A stretch of DNA of 64,000 bases, from NCBI GenBank assembly GCA_007570785.1, contig ML664183.1:15996412-16060411 (forward strand), given 5' to 3'. Source of the DNA: Antilocapra americana (lineage: Eukaryota > Chordata > Mammalia > Artiodactyla > Antilocapridae). The notes under the pieces are model-generated. The model had not been told where the DNA came from. It saw only the letters and a list, made by a program, of their open reading frames with translations, and made no database searches. Made by a program: the position numbers and the translations under genes. Shown piece by piece: positions 44,818 to 58,186 of this stretch (positions are counted from its first letter, which is position 1; every line of letters begins with the position of its first letter).

Positions 44818-45034
44818 GCGTGGTTTGTCGCTCAGTTGTGTCTGACTCTTTGCAACCCCAGGGACTGTAGTCCACCAGTCTCCTCTGCCATGAAATTCTC
44901 CGGGAAAGAATACTGGAGTAGGTTGCCACTTTCTCCTCCAGGGGATCTTCCTGACCCAGGGATCGAAGCAAAGTCCACTGCATTTCCTGCATTGGCAGGC
45001 AGATCTTTACCACTAGTGTCACCTGGGAAGCCCA
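44818..45034 (-). mobile_element. Bov-tA SINE
   Basis: Reverse copy from gcgtggtttgtcgctcagtt to ctagtgtcacctgggaagcc. Confidence 0.87.
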
Positions 45035-45149
45035 TATAATAAATATGTAAGTTTATGTTGATATGTTTATATATAATGAATATTGATTAATATAACCAAA
45101 TTCTGGTGAAACACTATAACATGATAGAGATAATAATGCCACCACCAAC

Positions 45150-45390
45150 AGTGATAATTATTATAGCTAATGCAACTTGTTTTGAACACCTATTATGTGC
45201 CAAATAACATGTCAGACATGATTGTGATTATCTCATTTTATTCTTAAAATAATCCCAAGGGATAAGAAATGTTATTACAGCTGTATTTCAAATGAAACCT
45301 GGTGTTGAGGTCAAGTTGTTTGCCCGAGGTCAAACACATAGGGATGCAGCCAAGGTCTGAACTCAGGTAGCTAATTAAGCTAAAGGAAAT
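45150..45390 (+). repeat. MIR SINE
   Basis: Reads attattatagctaatgcaac, cctattatgtgccaaataac, caagttgtttgcccgaggtc. Confidence 0.8.
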
Positions 45391-45421
45391 GTGAATTGTT
45401 AGGCTCTTAACATTTCAGTCT

Positions 45422-46078
45422 GAGTCAGGAGATATATGGGCCCCAGCCTGAGCAGATGGAGTTTGTCCCTTATGGACAGATGCTCCAAGATGAAGAGGAG
45501 GAGGAATTGAGTCCTGTCCAGGTAAAACACCCCATATTTCTCATTCTCAAGATCAATGAGAAATGATTGAGATCAATTTCCCAACTATGCATGTGCAGAA
45601 AGGCCCCCTGGAGATCAAACAGGGAGTGATGTCAACCTACCCACAGCCCTCTTCACTAGAATCCACTTTGACTAAACAAGGGGTGTGCACACATGGGAAG
45701 AGCATGAGATGTATAAATACGGACTCAGAACCAGGCAAAGCAAGATAATTGGCTAAAGAAAACCCAGAAAACAAAAAAACACCCCATAGAAGTGATTCAA
45801 ACTACCACGAGGGCATGGATCTCTCTGAGCCCATGTGTTTATCTATCCACATGTACCCTTTTCCTTCTAATAAGCACTTAACATGTTTCACTACTTTCTG
45901 TGTCTTCATGGGAATTTATTTCTGCAAAGTGAAGGACCAGGCCTTGTTGCTGATTCTGTTCTGGTGGCTAGGATTTAACACTCTCACTGCCGTGGCCTGA
46001 CTTCAAATTCTGGTAGGAAACTAAAATCTTGCTTCAAGCAGTTGCAGGCTGAGGTCTTCTGAGACCAAGTCCATTCAG
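45422..46078 (+). mobile_element. Solo LTR of a bovine ERV (BTLTR1-like)
   Basis: Resembles bovine LTRs of this type: ccccatatttctcattctca, attggctaaagaaaacccag, ctcactgccgtggcctgact. A TATAAATA box stands at 45712-45719. The expected AATAAA reads AATAAG near 45869. No retroviral genes adjoin it. Termini are approximate. Confidence 0.75.
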
Positions 46079-46179
46079 AATAGACTTACTAGGACTCTCT
46101 GCTATGTGCTTGCTTAGTATTACAGGCGGCTTATGGACCACAGGCATCATAATTACCATTTACACAATGAAGACTTTTA

Positions 46180-49100
46180 TTTTTTATTGTTGTTGTTGAT
46201 ATTATCCTTTTTTTTAAAAAAAAATTTCTTTACTTTATTGTGTTGGTTTTGCTATACATTGACATGAATCCGCCATGGGTATACATATGCTCCCCCTCCA
46301 GAACCCCCCTCCCTCCTCCTTCCCGATTCCCTCCCCCTGGGTCATCCCGGTGCACCAGCCCCAAGCATCAAACCTGGGCTGGCGATTGATTTCACATATG
46401 ATAATTAACATGTTTCAATGCCATTCTCCCATATCATCCCACCCTTGCCCTCTTCCACAGAGTCCACGAGACTGTTCTATACATCTGCATTTCTTTTGCT
46501 GTCTCGCATGCAGGGTTCTCGTTACCATCTTTCTAAATTCCATATATATGCGTTAGTATACTGTATTTTTGTTTTTCCTTCTGACTTACTTCACTCTGGA
46601 TAATAGGCTCCAGTTCAGTCCACCTGAGTAGAACTGATTCAAATGAATTTTTTTTTAATGCTGAGTAATATTCCATTGTGTATATGTACCACAGCTTTCT
46701 TATCCATTCATCAGTTGATGGGCATCTAGGTTGCTTCCATGTCTTGGCTATGGTAAACAATGCAGCGATGAACATTGGGGTACATGTGGCTCTTTCAATT
46801 CTGGTTTCCTCAGTGTGTATGCCCAGCAGTGGGATTGCTGGGTCATATGGCAGTTCTATTTTCAGTTTTTTAAGGAATCTCCACACTGTTCTCCATAGTG
46901 GCTGTACTAGTTTGCATTCCCACCAACAGTGTAAGAGGGTTCCCTTTTCTCCACATCCTCTCCAGCATTTGCTGCTTGTAGACTTTTGGATGGCAGCCAT
47001 TCTGACTGGTGTAAAGTAGTACCTCATTGTGGTTTTGATTTGCATTTCTCTGATAATGAGTGATGTTGAGCATCTTTTCATGTGTTTGTTAGCCATTTTT
47101 ATGTCTTCTTCGGAGAAATGTCTGTTAAGTTCACTTTTTGATTGGGTTGTTTATTTTTCTAGAATGGAGCTGCAGGAGTTGCTTGTATATTTTTTAGATT
47201 AATTGTTTGTCCATTGCTTCATTGGCTATTATTTTCTCCCATTCTGAAGGCTGCCTTTTCACCTTGCTTATATTTTCCTTTGTTGTGCAGAAGCTTTTAA
47301 TTTTAATTAGGTCCGATTTGTTTATTCGTGCTTTTATTTCCAATATTCTGGGAGGTGGGTCATGGAGTATCCCGCTTTGGTTTATGTCAGAGAGTGTTTT
47401 GCCTATGTTATCCTCTAGGAGTTTTATAGTTTCTGGTCTTATGCTTAGATCTTTGATCCATTTTGAGTTTATTTTTATGTATGGTGTTAAAGAGTGTTCT
47501 AGTTTCATTCTTTACAAGTGGCTGTCCAGTTTTTCCCAGCACCACTTAAAAAGATTGTCTTTTCTCTATTGTATATTCTTGCCTCCTTTGTCAAAGATAA
47601 GGCGTCCATAGATGTGTGAATTTATCTCTGGGCTTTCTATTTTGTTCCATTGATCTATATTTCTGTCTTTGTGCCAGTACCATACTGTCTTGATGACTGT
47701 GGCTTTGTAGTACAGCCTAAAGTCAGGTAGGTTGATTCCTCCAGTTCCATTCTTTCTCAAGATTGCTTTGGCTATACGAGGTTTTTTGTATTTCCATACA
47801 AATTGTGAAATTATTTGTTCTAATTCTCTGAAAAAGACCTCTGGTAGCTTGATAGGAATTGCACTGAATCTGTAGATTGCTCTGGGTAGTATACTCATTT
47901 TCACTATATTGATTCTTCCAATCCATGAACACGGTATATTTCTCCATCTATTTGTGTCCTCTTTGATTTCTTTCATCAGTGTTTTATAGTTTTCTATATA
48001 TAAGTCTTTTGTTTCTTTAAGTAGAAATACTCCTAAGTATTTTATTCTTGTTGTTTCGATGGTGAATGGAATTGTTTCCTTAATTTCTCTTTCTGTTTTC
48101 TCATTGTTAGTGTATAGGAATGCCAGAGATTTCTGTGTGTTGATTTTGTATCCTGAAACTTTACTATATTCACTGATTAGCTCTAGTAATTTTCTAGTAG
48201 AGTCTTTAGGGTTTTCTATGTAGAGGATCATGTCATCAGCAAACAGAGAGAGTTTTACTTCTTCTTTTCCAATCTGGATCCCTTTTATTTCTTTATCTGC
48301 TCTGACTGCTGTGGCCAAGACTTCCAAAACTATGTTGAATAGTAGTAGTGAGAGTGGGAAACCTTGTCTTGTTCCTGACTTCAGGGGAAAAGCTTTCAGT
48401 TTTTCACCATTGAGGATAATGTTTGCTGTGGGTTTGTCATATATAGCTTTTATTATGTTGAGGTATGTTCCTTCTATTCCTGCTTTCGGAGGGTTTTTTT
48501 TTTTATCATAAATGGATGTTGAATTTTGTCAAAGGCTTTCTCTGCATCTATTGAGATAATCATGTGGTTTTTATTTTTCAATTTGTTAATGTGGTGTATT
48601 ACATTGATTGATTTGTGAATATTGAAGAATCCTTGCATCCCTGGGATAAAGCCTACTTGGTCATGATATATGATTTTTTTAATGTCTTGTTGGATTCTAT
48701 TTGCTAGAATTTTGTTAAGGATTTTTGCATCTATGTTCATCAGTGATATTGGCCTGTAGTTTTCCTTTTTTGTGGCATCTTTTTCGGGTTTTGGAATTAG
48801 GGTGATGGTGGCCTCATAGAATGAGTTTGGAACTTTACCTTCCTCTGCAATTTTCTGGAAGAGTTTGAGTAGAATAGGTATTAGCTCTTCTCTAAATTTT
48901 TGGTAGAATTCAGCTGTGAAGCCATCTGGTCCTGGGCTTTTGTTTTTTGGAAGATTTCTGATTACGGTTTCAATTTCTGTGCTTGTGATGGGTCTGTTAA
49001 GATTATCTATCTCTTCCTGGTTTAGTTTTGGAAAGTTGTACTTTTCTAGGAATTTGTCCATTTCATCCAGGTTGTCCAGTTTATTTGCATATAGTTGCTG

Positions 49101-49567
49101 ATAATAGTCTCTTATGATCCTTTGTATTTCTTTGTTTTCTGTTGTGATCTCTCCGTTTTCATTTCTAATTGTCTTGATTTGGTTCTTCTCCTTTTGTTTC
49201 TTGATGAGTCTGGCTAACGGTTTGTCAATTTTATTTATCTTCTCAAAGAACCAGCTTTTGGCTTTGTTGATTTTTGCTATGGTCTCTTTTGTTCCCTTTG
49301 CATTTATTTCTGCCCTGATCTTTAAGATTTCTTTCCTTCTACTAACCCTGGGCTTCTGCATTTCTTCCTTTTCTAGTTGCTTTAGGTGTAAAGTTAGGTT
49401 ATTTATTTTACTTTTTCCTTGTTTCCTGAGGTGAGCTTGTATTGCTATGAACTTTCCCCTTAGCACTACTTTTACAGTGTCCCATAGGTTTTGGGTTGTT
49501 GTGTTTTCATTTTCATTCATTTCTATGCATATTTTGATTTATTTTTTGATTTCTTCTGTGATTTTAA
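46180..49567 (-). mobile_element. Bovine L1, 3.4 kb, 5'-truncated, with 16-bp target duplication
   Basis: Contains most of ORF2 and the 3' UTR. ORF2 remains in four pieces: 49520-48474 (end of endonuclease region and RT start, with NKSPGPDGF and DQVGFIPG), 48327-47566 (RT with FADD), 47508-47194 and 47096-46533 (C-terminal part). Breaks include a frameshift near the T-run at 48494-48503 and stops between pieces. An exact direct repeat acaatgaagactttta flanks it at 46164-46179 and 49568-49583, proving a single retrotransposition event. A T-rich start marks the poly(A). Confidence 0.96.
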
Positions 49568-49807
49568 ACAATGAAGACTTTTAGAACTCACCCTAGCCAA
49601 ACCAGATGAGAATCTATGGGTATATAGCTAGGCACCTGGATTTAAAACCCTCATTTCAAGTGATTCATGTATATTTCCACATGTGAAAAAAGGCAGACTG
49701 AATTCCTTGAGTAAAGAAAAAGTTTCATTCTCACATCTATCTCTTCGAGACCTCGCATGAAGTTTCTGAGAAGTAAAATATTGCCTGCCATATTAGTAAA
49801 CAAAGGA

Positions 49808-50281
49808 TGTCACAGCCACCAGTGACTGCAGCCCTTCAACAGTGAGCACTGAGGGAACTAGGGAAGGAAATTAAGAACATCTGACACCTAGCAGTCACCA
49901 GACTGTGGCCACTCCCCACAGTGAGCCCCGAGGAAACTCAGGATGTGAAAACCCAGGTTACTGGTCCCAGACAGCTGAAGTATATATCAAAGGAATGATT
50001 TCAGTAAGCCCATAGTCTGACATCTTTCCATACACAGAAAAGCACTACATTCTTTAACCTGAGATATCTAGTTTTCTTTTATTAACAATAATCTTGTGTT
50101 CCTACCACCTACCCTTTGTTGAGAAACTCCTATGTATCCCAGCTGCCCCCTTGCCTACTCGGAGAAGTTTTCTCAGGATTACTTGAGATGCTGCCTCCAG
50201 GGCTTGAAGTCTTCAGTATGTCCACTGAATAAAGCATATAACTCTCAACTTTTAGTTTGTGTATGTATCTTGTAGTCAACA
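49808..50281 (+). mobile_element. Probable solo ERV LTR
   Basis: Starts tgtcacagcc and ends tagtcaaca. It carries AATAAA at 50228-50233 close to the 3' end (cactgaataaagcatataac), the layout of an ERV LTR. No target duplication could be confirmed. Confidence 0.5.
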
Positions 50282-50500
50282 GTCCCTGTAAATGTTTGCC
50301 AAATATATAGATTGGTGAAAGAAAGAGTGAGTACATCATTTAATCTTAAAAACTATCCCAAATTGACTCACTGTTTTGTATCACTTTTTTTTTTTTGCCT
50401 GCTTTCATCTTACCCCACTGAATTGGTCCTCTCTTTCTGACACTAAGTTTTGAGAATTGATTGTGTCCTTAATTCATGTCTGTATCTTATGGGAATTTAC

Positions 50501-50718
50501 GTGCTTAGTCACTCAGTTGGGTCTGACTCTTTGTGACCCCATGGATTGTAGCCTGCCAAGCACCCTTTGTCCGCAGAATTTTTTCCGGGCAAAAATACTG
50601 GAGTGGGTTTCCATTTGCTCCTCCAGGGGATCTTCCAGACCCAGGAATCAAACTCCTGTTTATTGTGTCTCCTGCCTTTCAGGTTGATTCTTTACCACCA
50701 AGTGATCAGAGAAGCCCC
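50501..50718 (-). mobile_element. Bov-tA SINE
   Basis: Reverse copy from cgtgcttagtcactcagttg to gtgatcagagaagcccc; diverged. Confidence 0.85.
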
Positions 50719-51890
50719 TACAGGAAGGTAGTAGGGCAATTTAAAAAATTAGTCTTTTCTCTCAAGACATGGACAGTTTAGATGCTCTAGTCTCTGCTGA
50801 ATGATTGATACTTGAGGCCTCTGAGTCACAATCACTGGCAAGTGACTGGGGTTCCTGAATTAGAGGAGACTGGACACTCTTCTGAAATGGGCAGACTGGA
50901 GAGTTTGTGGGGCTTGTAGTGATGCAGGAGGGCTGTGTGCTGCTAAGGGAAAGAGCCCTGGCAGTGCCCAAGAATGCACTAGTCATGGCAGACTGTATTC
51001 TGCAGCCATGCCCTAAGGAAGGCCCATTCAGCTGCCTTTGTTTTGTTCTTCTGTGTGTTGGATCTGCGTATGGGAGGGTGATACACCCAGGAACAGGTGT
51101 TTTGTGTTCTATCTTTATAAGAAGTAGCAGGTCCTAACCAAACAACCTTTCTGCAGGTACTTCTCACCAGGGCTGTGCTTACATGTGCTTTCTGGGCATG
51201 TGTTTACTTGCTCTGGGTAATCTGAGTCTCACAATATTTAGAGTAATTGTTGGGTAAATCCACCTTATTTACTTCCCCTTAATGATACCTCAACAATCCT
51301 CTAATTTCTTTGACACGTATCTAGGATAGTTTCCTGATGAATGTGTCCTACATTGACGTCCTGCTGATTCCATGTAGAACTAAGAATAGAGAAGACATTA
51401 TAATGTTTAACTAAGAAGAGAGACGACATTGTAAATTCCATGGAACTTTTAATCCTTAAACATAAAACCTTTAGCCTCAAGAACCCAGACTAAATCAATA
51501 TAGATTATATTTATTATTTTCATATTTTATTTTATGAATAAAATTTATATTTTATTTTATATGTAGATAATATAATCTGCACAGATTATATCGATATATT
51601 ACTCTAAAGCATTCATGTTGCTTTGCTGTAAAAGTGACTTCCATTTTAATAGCAAAATGCTATTTTTTAAAATCAGCTCATGAAAAATGTTATAATATAT
51701 AGACATAAATGTATGTTTTTAGACTGTATATATGTATACATATATATAAGCTATATACATGACTGTTGGAGAGTCTTAACTTAAAATATCATAATTAAGA
51801 CTAAGTATGGTTCTACAATCAAGATTCCGTTTAACTTTTTATTTTTCCATAGTCTTATTTGCACTTAGAATTTTATCATTTGAATGACAT
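50719..51890. other. Gene-free DNA, nothing recognised
   Basis: AT-rich with a (TA)-rich stretch at about 51715-51760. The frames at 50762-51167 show no recognisable domain. Confidence 0.4.
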
Positions 51891-51899
51891 CAATTAAAC

Positions 51900-51996
51900 C
51901 ATTTCCTTCTCCAGAGGATCTTCCCGACCCAGTGATTGAACCCCAATCTTCCACATTGCAGGCAGATGCTTTACCATCTGAGCCACTAGGGAAGTC
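51900..51996 (-). mobile_element. Bov-tA SINE 5' part with 9-bp target duplication
   Basis: Only the tRNA-derived head is present (ccttctccagaggatcttcc to gagccactagggaagtc). Direct repeat caattaaac at 51891-51899 and 51997-52005. Confidence 0.85.
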
Positions 51997-52108
51997 CAAT
52001 TAAACATAACTTGACCCCAAATTTCCAGGGAAAACCTTAGGAAATGCTTGTTTGATATTTTTTCTTTTCCTATTCATTGTACACTCTGATGACAAGGGAA
52101 TGTATACC

Positions 52109-52200
52109 CTCTCCAGTATTCTTGCCTGGAGAATTCTATGGACAGAGAAGCCTGGCAGGGCCCATGGGGTCACAAAGAGCTGGACATAACTGAGCAATTA
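52109..52200 (+). mobile_element. Bov-type SINE, 3' half
   Basis: accctctccagtattcttgc to gctggacataactgagcaat. Confidence 0.75.
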
Positions 52201-53094
52201 GCACGGACACATGCACTGTGATGAAGGGAAGTAAAACGATGCAAGTAACCAAAAACTGGAACCTCATCTTTGAAAACTTTCCTGTACACAGATGCCCCCC
52301 ATGACTATGGTGAGAGACTTAATGAAAGTGGTTTTAAAAATGATAATACCAAGAATGGTAAGACTTTCCTCCAATGTTCAAAATCTCCTTTCTCTAATGA
52401 TTACTTTCTTTCTCTCTTTCTTGTTACAGCGCCAGGGAGAACTACAAGACTTCCAAAAAAATTTTGGTATATTTTCTGTTTCATATTGAGCTTAACTATT
52501 TTATGTCAAATGCATGTGAGTTATATAGATAGCTCTCATAAGCCATGCATTTTGCACTGACAGGTACACTGATGATGAAACCAAGGATAGCAATTACTCA
52601 ACAAAGGAAATAACGAAGACTTTTATTCTATTTTTCTCATTGTTCAGTTATAGTCACTGTCAGCTTATCAAGCGAACAACTAACCAGGGCTTATGCTGAT
52701 GCTTGGACAGCATTTTCAATGAATGCCCACTCCAACCCTTAATGATGTTGCAGAAATGGAGGTGAAAGTTAGCCAGATTATACAGGTATAAAGACTCCAC
52801 AAGCTTTGGTTCTGAAAACCCACAAAGGCCAGTTTCTCTGTATGGTTCTTTGATGAATCTCAGTTAGCTCAATGGTAAAATAAAGCCAATGATGAGTCCT
52901 GAGTGCTTTGTGAAAAATTTTAAGTTAAAATTCTAGATCTGTGCTTTAGAGGGTGTGGAGGCCATAAGAACTTGATCTCAGATCTCTGACTACAGGAAGT
53001 AGAACTAGTCATCAGCCACAGTCCCTGTGCTCTAACATCCATTGTTTCCCCACTGAAGCACACATTGTCAGCACTCCCTAAGTACTGGCTATCA
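52201..53094. other. Gene-free DNA, nothing recognised
   Basis: A pyrimidine tract then cag at about 52405-52430 looks like a splice acceptor on the plus strand, but no partnering exon was found. Confidence 0.4.
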
Positions 53095-53410
53095 CTATTA
53101 GCTGTGCTAGTCAATGTAACCTCCCTGAAACTTAGTTTCCTGGGAAGATTAGTTTGAGATGACTTAAATGGGATAAATGATAACTAAGATGATAAATCAT
53201 GTCTATAAAATATCTAACAGAGTTTGGCACTTAATAAACAGTAGCTATTATTATAACATGTCTTCTACTATTCAGTGGTTGCTTCAGATGTGTAAGTCTT
53301 GGCTGTCAAACTAGTCTATAACTTCTTAAAGATAAGAACCACATTTTATACTGTGCCTGTATTTAAGCTTTTATATCTTTCATTTCTCTACCCTTGCTAC
53401 ATATGATATA
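53095..53410 (+). repeat. MIR SINE and L2-like remnant
   Basis: MIR-like up to about 53260 (ctccctgaaacttagtttcc, ggcacttaataaacagtagc), then an L2-like patch (tctataacttcttaaagata). Confidence 0.55.
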
Positions 53411-53519
53411 ACTCTTTGAATTGAGTTGTGAGTAAATGACAGGTTATAATGTACTAACATCTCTTTTCAAATAAAAACATGTCAAAGCTGTTAAAAATTT
53501 CTGTTTGCAAACCCATCAC

Positions 53520-56500
53520 AAGCATGAAAATCGAAACTGTAATAAAAAAAATCTTCTAACAAACAAAAGCCCAGGACCAGACAGCTTTACAGTGAATTCT
53601 ACCAAAAATTTAGAGAAGAACTAACACCTATCCTACTCAAACTCTTTCAGAAAATTACAGAGGAAGATAAACTGCCAAACTCATTCTATGAGACCACCAT
53701 CACCCTAATACCAAAACCAAACAAAGATGCCACAAAAACAGAAAACTACAGGCCAATATCACTGATGAACATAGATGCAAAAATCCTCGACAAAATTCTA
53801 GCAAACAGAATCCAACAACATATTAAAAAGATCATATATCATGACCAAGTGGGCTTTATCCCAGGGATGCGAGGACTCTTCAATATTTGCGAATCAATAA
53901 ATGTGATATATCACATTAAAAAACTGAAAGATGAAAGCCATATGATTATCTCAATAGATACAGAGGAAGCCTTTGACAAAATTCAAAATCCATTTATGAT
54001 AAAAACCCTCCAAAAGCAGGAATAGAAGGAACATACCTCAACATAATAAAAGCCATATATGATAAACCCACAGCAAACATTATCCTCAGTGGTGAAAAAT
54101 TGAAAGCATTTCCTCTAAAGTCAGGAACAAGCCAAGTGTGCCCACTCTCATTACTACTATTCAACATAGTTTTGGAAGTTTTAGCCACAGAAATCAGAGA
54201 AAAAAAGAAATAAAAGAAATTCATATTGGAAAAGAAGAAGTAAAACTCTCACTGTTCCAGATAACATGATCCTCTACATAGAAAACCCTAAAGACACCAC
54301 CATAATATTACTAGAGCTAATCAATGAATATAGCAAAGTTGCAGGATAGAAATCCCTTGTATTCCTATACACTAACAATGAGAAAACAGAAATAAAAATT
54401 AAAGGAAACAATTCCATTCACCATTGTGATGAAAAGAATAAAATACTTAGGAATAAATCTACCTAAAGAAACAAAAGACCTATATATAGAAAACTATAAA
54501 ACACTGATGAAAGAAATTAAAGATGACAAATAGATTGAGAAATATACCATGTTTATGGATCAGAAGAATCAATAGAGTGAAAATAAGTATACTACCCAGA
54601 GCAATCTATAGATTCAATGCAATCCCTATCAAGCTACGAAAGATATTTTTCACAGAACTAGAACAAATAATTTCACAATTTGTATGGAAATACAAAGAAC
54701 CTCGAATAGCCAAAGCAATCTTGAGAAAGAAGAATGTAAGTGGAGGGATCAGTCTGCCTGACTTCAGACTATACCACAAAGCTACAGTCATCAAGACAAT
54801 ATGGTACTGGCACAAAGACAGAAATATAGATCAATGGAACAAAATAGAAAGTCCAGAGATAAACCCATGCACCTATAGACACCTTATCTTTGACAAAGGA
54901 AGCAAGAATATACAATAGAGAAAAGACAATCTCTTTAACAAATGGTGCTGGGAAAACTGGTCAACCACCTGTAAAAGAATGAAACTAGAACACTTTCTAA
55001 CACAATACACAAAAATAAACTCAAAATGGATTAAAGACCTAAATTTAAGATCAGAAACTATAAAACTTCTAGAGGAAAACATAGGCAAAACACTCTCTGA
55101 CATAAATAACAGTAGGATTCTCTAAGACCCATCTTCCAGAGTAAGGGAAATAAAGGCAAAAATAAGCAAATGGGACCTAATTAAACTTAAAAGCTTTTGT
55201 ACAACAAAGGAAACTATAAGCAAGGTGAAAAGACAGCCCTCAGAATGGGAGAAAATAATAACAAATGAAGCAACTGACATAATCTCAAAAATATACAAGC
55301 AGCTTCCAGCTCAATATCAGAAAAATAAATGACCCAATCAAAAAAATGGGCCAAAGAACCAAACAGACATTTCTCCAAATAAGACATACAGATGGCTAAA
55401 CTTGAAAAGATGCTAAAAATCACTCATTATCAGAGAAATGCAAATCAAAACCACAATGAAGTACCATCTCATGGTGGTCAGAATGGCTGCTATCAGAAAG
55501 TCTACAAGCAATAAATGCTGGAGAGGGCATAGAGAAAAGGAAACTCTCTTACCCTGTTGGTGGGAATGAAAAGTAGTACAGCCAATATGGAGAACGATGT
55601 TCAGTTCAGTTCAGTCGCTGTCATGTCCGACTCTTCGAGACCCCATGAACCTCAGCACGCCAGGCCTCCCTGTCCATCAACAACTCCCAGAGTTGACCCA
55701 AACCTGTGGCCATCGAGTCGATGATGGCATACAGCCATCTCATCCTCTGTCGTCCCCTTCTCTTCCTGCCCTTAATCTTCCCCAGCATCAGGCTCTTCTC
55801 CAGTGAGTCAGCTCTTCACATCAGGTGGCCAAAATATTGGAGTTTCAGCTTCAACATCAGTCCTTCCAATGAACACTCAGGACTGATCTCCTTTAGGATG
55901 GACTGGTTGGATTTCCTTGCAGTCCAAGGGACTCTCAAAAGTCTTCTCAAACACCACAGTTCAAAAGCATCAATTCTTTGGCACTCAGATTTCTTTATAG
56001 TCCAACTCTCACATCCATACATGACCACTGGAAAATCCATAGCCTTGACTAGATGGACCTTTGTTGGCAAAAAAATATCTCTCCTTTTTAATATGCTGTC
56101 TAGGTTGGTCATAACTTTCCTTCCAAGGAGTAAGTGTCTTTTAATTTCATGTGGAGAGTACTTAAAAAGCTGGGAAGAGAACTGCCATATGACCCAGCAA
56201 TCCCACTGCTGGGCATCCACATCAAAGAAACCAGGATTGAAAGAGACAGGTGTAACTGTTTACAATAGCTAGGGCAAGGAAGCAACCTGTATGTCCATTG
56301 AATGGATAAGAAAGCTGTGGTACATACACACAATGGAATATTACTTAGCTATTAAAAAAGAATACATTTGAATCAGTTCTAATGAGGTGGATGAAGCTGG
56401 AGCCTATTATACAGAGCGAAGAAAGTCAGAGAGAAGAACATTAATACAATATGTTAATGCATATATATGGAATTTAGAAAGATGGTAATGATGATCCTAT

Positions 56501-56837
56501 ATGCAAGACACCAAAAGAGACACAGATATAAATTATAGACTTTTGGACTCTGTGGGAGAAGATGAGGGTGGGATGATTTGGGAGAATAGTATTGAAACAT
56601 GTATATTACCATATATGAAAGAGATCACCAGTCCAAGTTTGATGCATGACACTGGGCACTCAAAGCTGGTACACTGGGATAATGCTGAGGGATGGCATAG
56701 GGATGGAGGTGGGAGGGGTTTCAGGATGGAGGACACCTGTACACCCATGGCTGATTCATGTCAATGTATGGCAAAAACCACTACAGTATTGTAAAGTAAT
56801 TGGCCTCCAATTAAAATAAATTAATTAATTTTAAAAA
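53520..56837 (+). mobile_element. L1 LINE, 5'-truncated, interrupted by a BovB
   Basis: ORF2 from the RT domain onward. Pieces at 53765-54025 ([11 protein letters not shown]) and 54523-54918; the catalytic motif region near 54240-54290 is out of frame and altered. It continues to 55600, is interrupted, and resumes at 56151 (tggagagtacttaaaaagct) to an A/T-rich end. More diverged than the L1 at 46-49.5 kb. Confidence 0.92.
55601..56150 (-). mobile_element. BovB LINE 3' fragment nested in L1
   Basis: Reverse BovB 3' end into the RT C-terminus (frame 56220-55816 covers WTARKSNQSILKEISPECSL). The L1 on each side is continuous once it is removed, and only a 4-bp shared atgt is seen at the junctions. 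Confidence 0.92.
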
Positions 56838-57081
56838 ATTGTTTGCTTATAACTTTCACCAAGAATTCTTATTTTTTACTATATAAAATACCTTAGTTAT
56901 TAAATATTTAATATATAATTCTTAAGCCATTGACTGAGCATGTATATGCTTAATCATTATAAATTATTATTTTTCCACAAGTAGAAAATGCCAATTTCGG
57001 ATTTGAACAAGGTCTATTTACTCCATGTTCTTTTCACTGAATTTTGCCTTCTCTTATAAAGTTATTCTATAATGAAAATCT

Positions 57082-58186
57082 CTCAAAGTATTAAGAGGTG
57101 TCTTAACATAGGCAGAGTACATCATATGAAATGCCGGGCTAGATGACTCATAAGCTATAATCAAGACTGCTGGGAGAAATATCAACAACCTGATATATGC
57201 AGATGATACCACTTTAATGGCAGAAAATAAAGAGGAACTACAGAACCTCTTGATGAGGGTGAACAAGGAGCATGGAAAAAGCTGGCTTAAAACTCAACAT
57301 TCCCAAAATGAAGATCATGACATCCAGCCCATCACTTCATGGCAAATATATGGGGAGACAATGGAAACAGTGACAGGCTTTATTTTCTTGGGCTTCATAA
57401 TCACTGCAGATGGTGACTGCAACCACAAAATTAAAAGATGCTTACTCCTTGGAAGAAAAGCTATGGCAAACCTAGACAACGAAGTAAAAAGTGGAGACAT
57501 CACTTTGCCAACAAAGATCTGTATGTTAAAACCATGGCTTTTCCAGTAGCCATGTACGGATGTGAGAGTTAGACCATAAAGAAGGCTTAAAGTGAAAGTG
57601 TTAGTCGCTCAGTCATGTCCGACTCTTTGCAGTCCCATCGACTGTATCTCACCCAGGCTCCTCTGTCCATGGACTTCTCCAGGCAAGAATACTGGAGGGG
57701 GCTGCCACTCTCTCCTCCAGGGGATATTTCTGACCCAGCAATCAACCCAGGTCTCCCACATTGCAGGCAGATTCTTTACCTTCTGAGCTGCCAAAGAAGG
57801 CTGAGCGCTAAAGAATCAGTGATTTTGAATTGTGGTGCTGGAGAAGACTCTCAAGAGTTTCTTGGACAAAAAAGAGATTAACCAGTCAATCCTAAAGGAA
57901 ATCAACTCTGAATATTCATTGGAAGGACTGATGCTGATGTTGAAGCTCCAATCCTTTAGCTACCTGATGCAAAGAACCAACTTATTGGACAAGACCTTGA
58001 TGCTGGGAAAGGTTGAGGGCAGGAGAAGGGGGCAGCAGAGGATGAGATAATTGGTTGGCATCACTGACTCAGTGGCCATGAGTTTGAGCAAAATCCAGGA
58101 GACAGTGAAGGACAGGGAAGCCTGGCATGCTGTACTCCATGGGGTCTCAAGGAGTCAGACACGACTTAGTGACTGAATAACAACAG
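57082..58186 (+). mobile_element. BovB LINE 3' part, interrupted by a Bov-tA
   Basis: Starts in the RT domain (YADDTTLMAEN at about 57195-57230, catalytic motif kept) and runs to the 3' end (gtgactgaataacaacag). Frameshifts and stops, then a SINE, break it. Confidence 0.92.
57588..57792 (-). mobile_element. Bov-tA SINE nested in BovB
   Basis: Reverse copy; exact 10-bp direct repeat aaagaaggct at 57578-57587 and 57793-57802, which is BovB sequence duplicated on insertion. Confidence 0.95.

Noticed and set aside
44371..45039. 222-codon plus-strand open frame
   Set aside because: It crosses unique DNA, the reverse of a BovB 3' end and a Bov-tA SINE. It is a chance composite with no domain.
46533..49520. 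Reverse transcriptase frames as genes
   Set aside because: ORF2 remnants of a 5'-truncated L1 with frameshifts and stops; not host genes.
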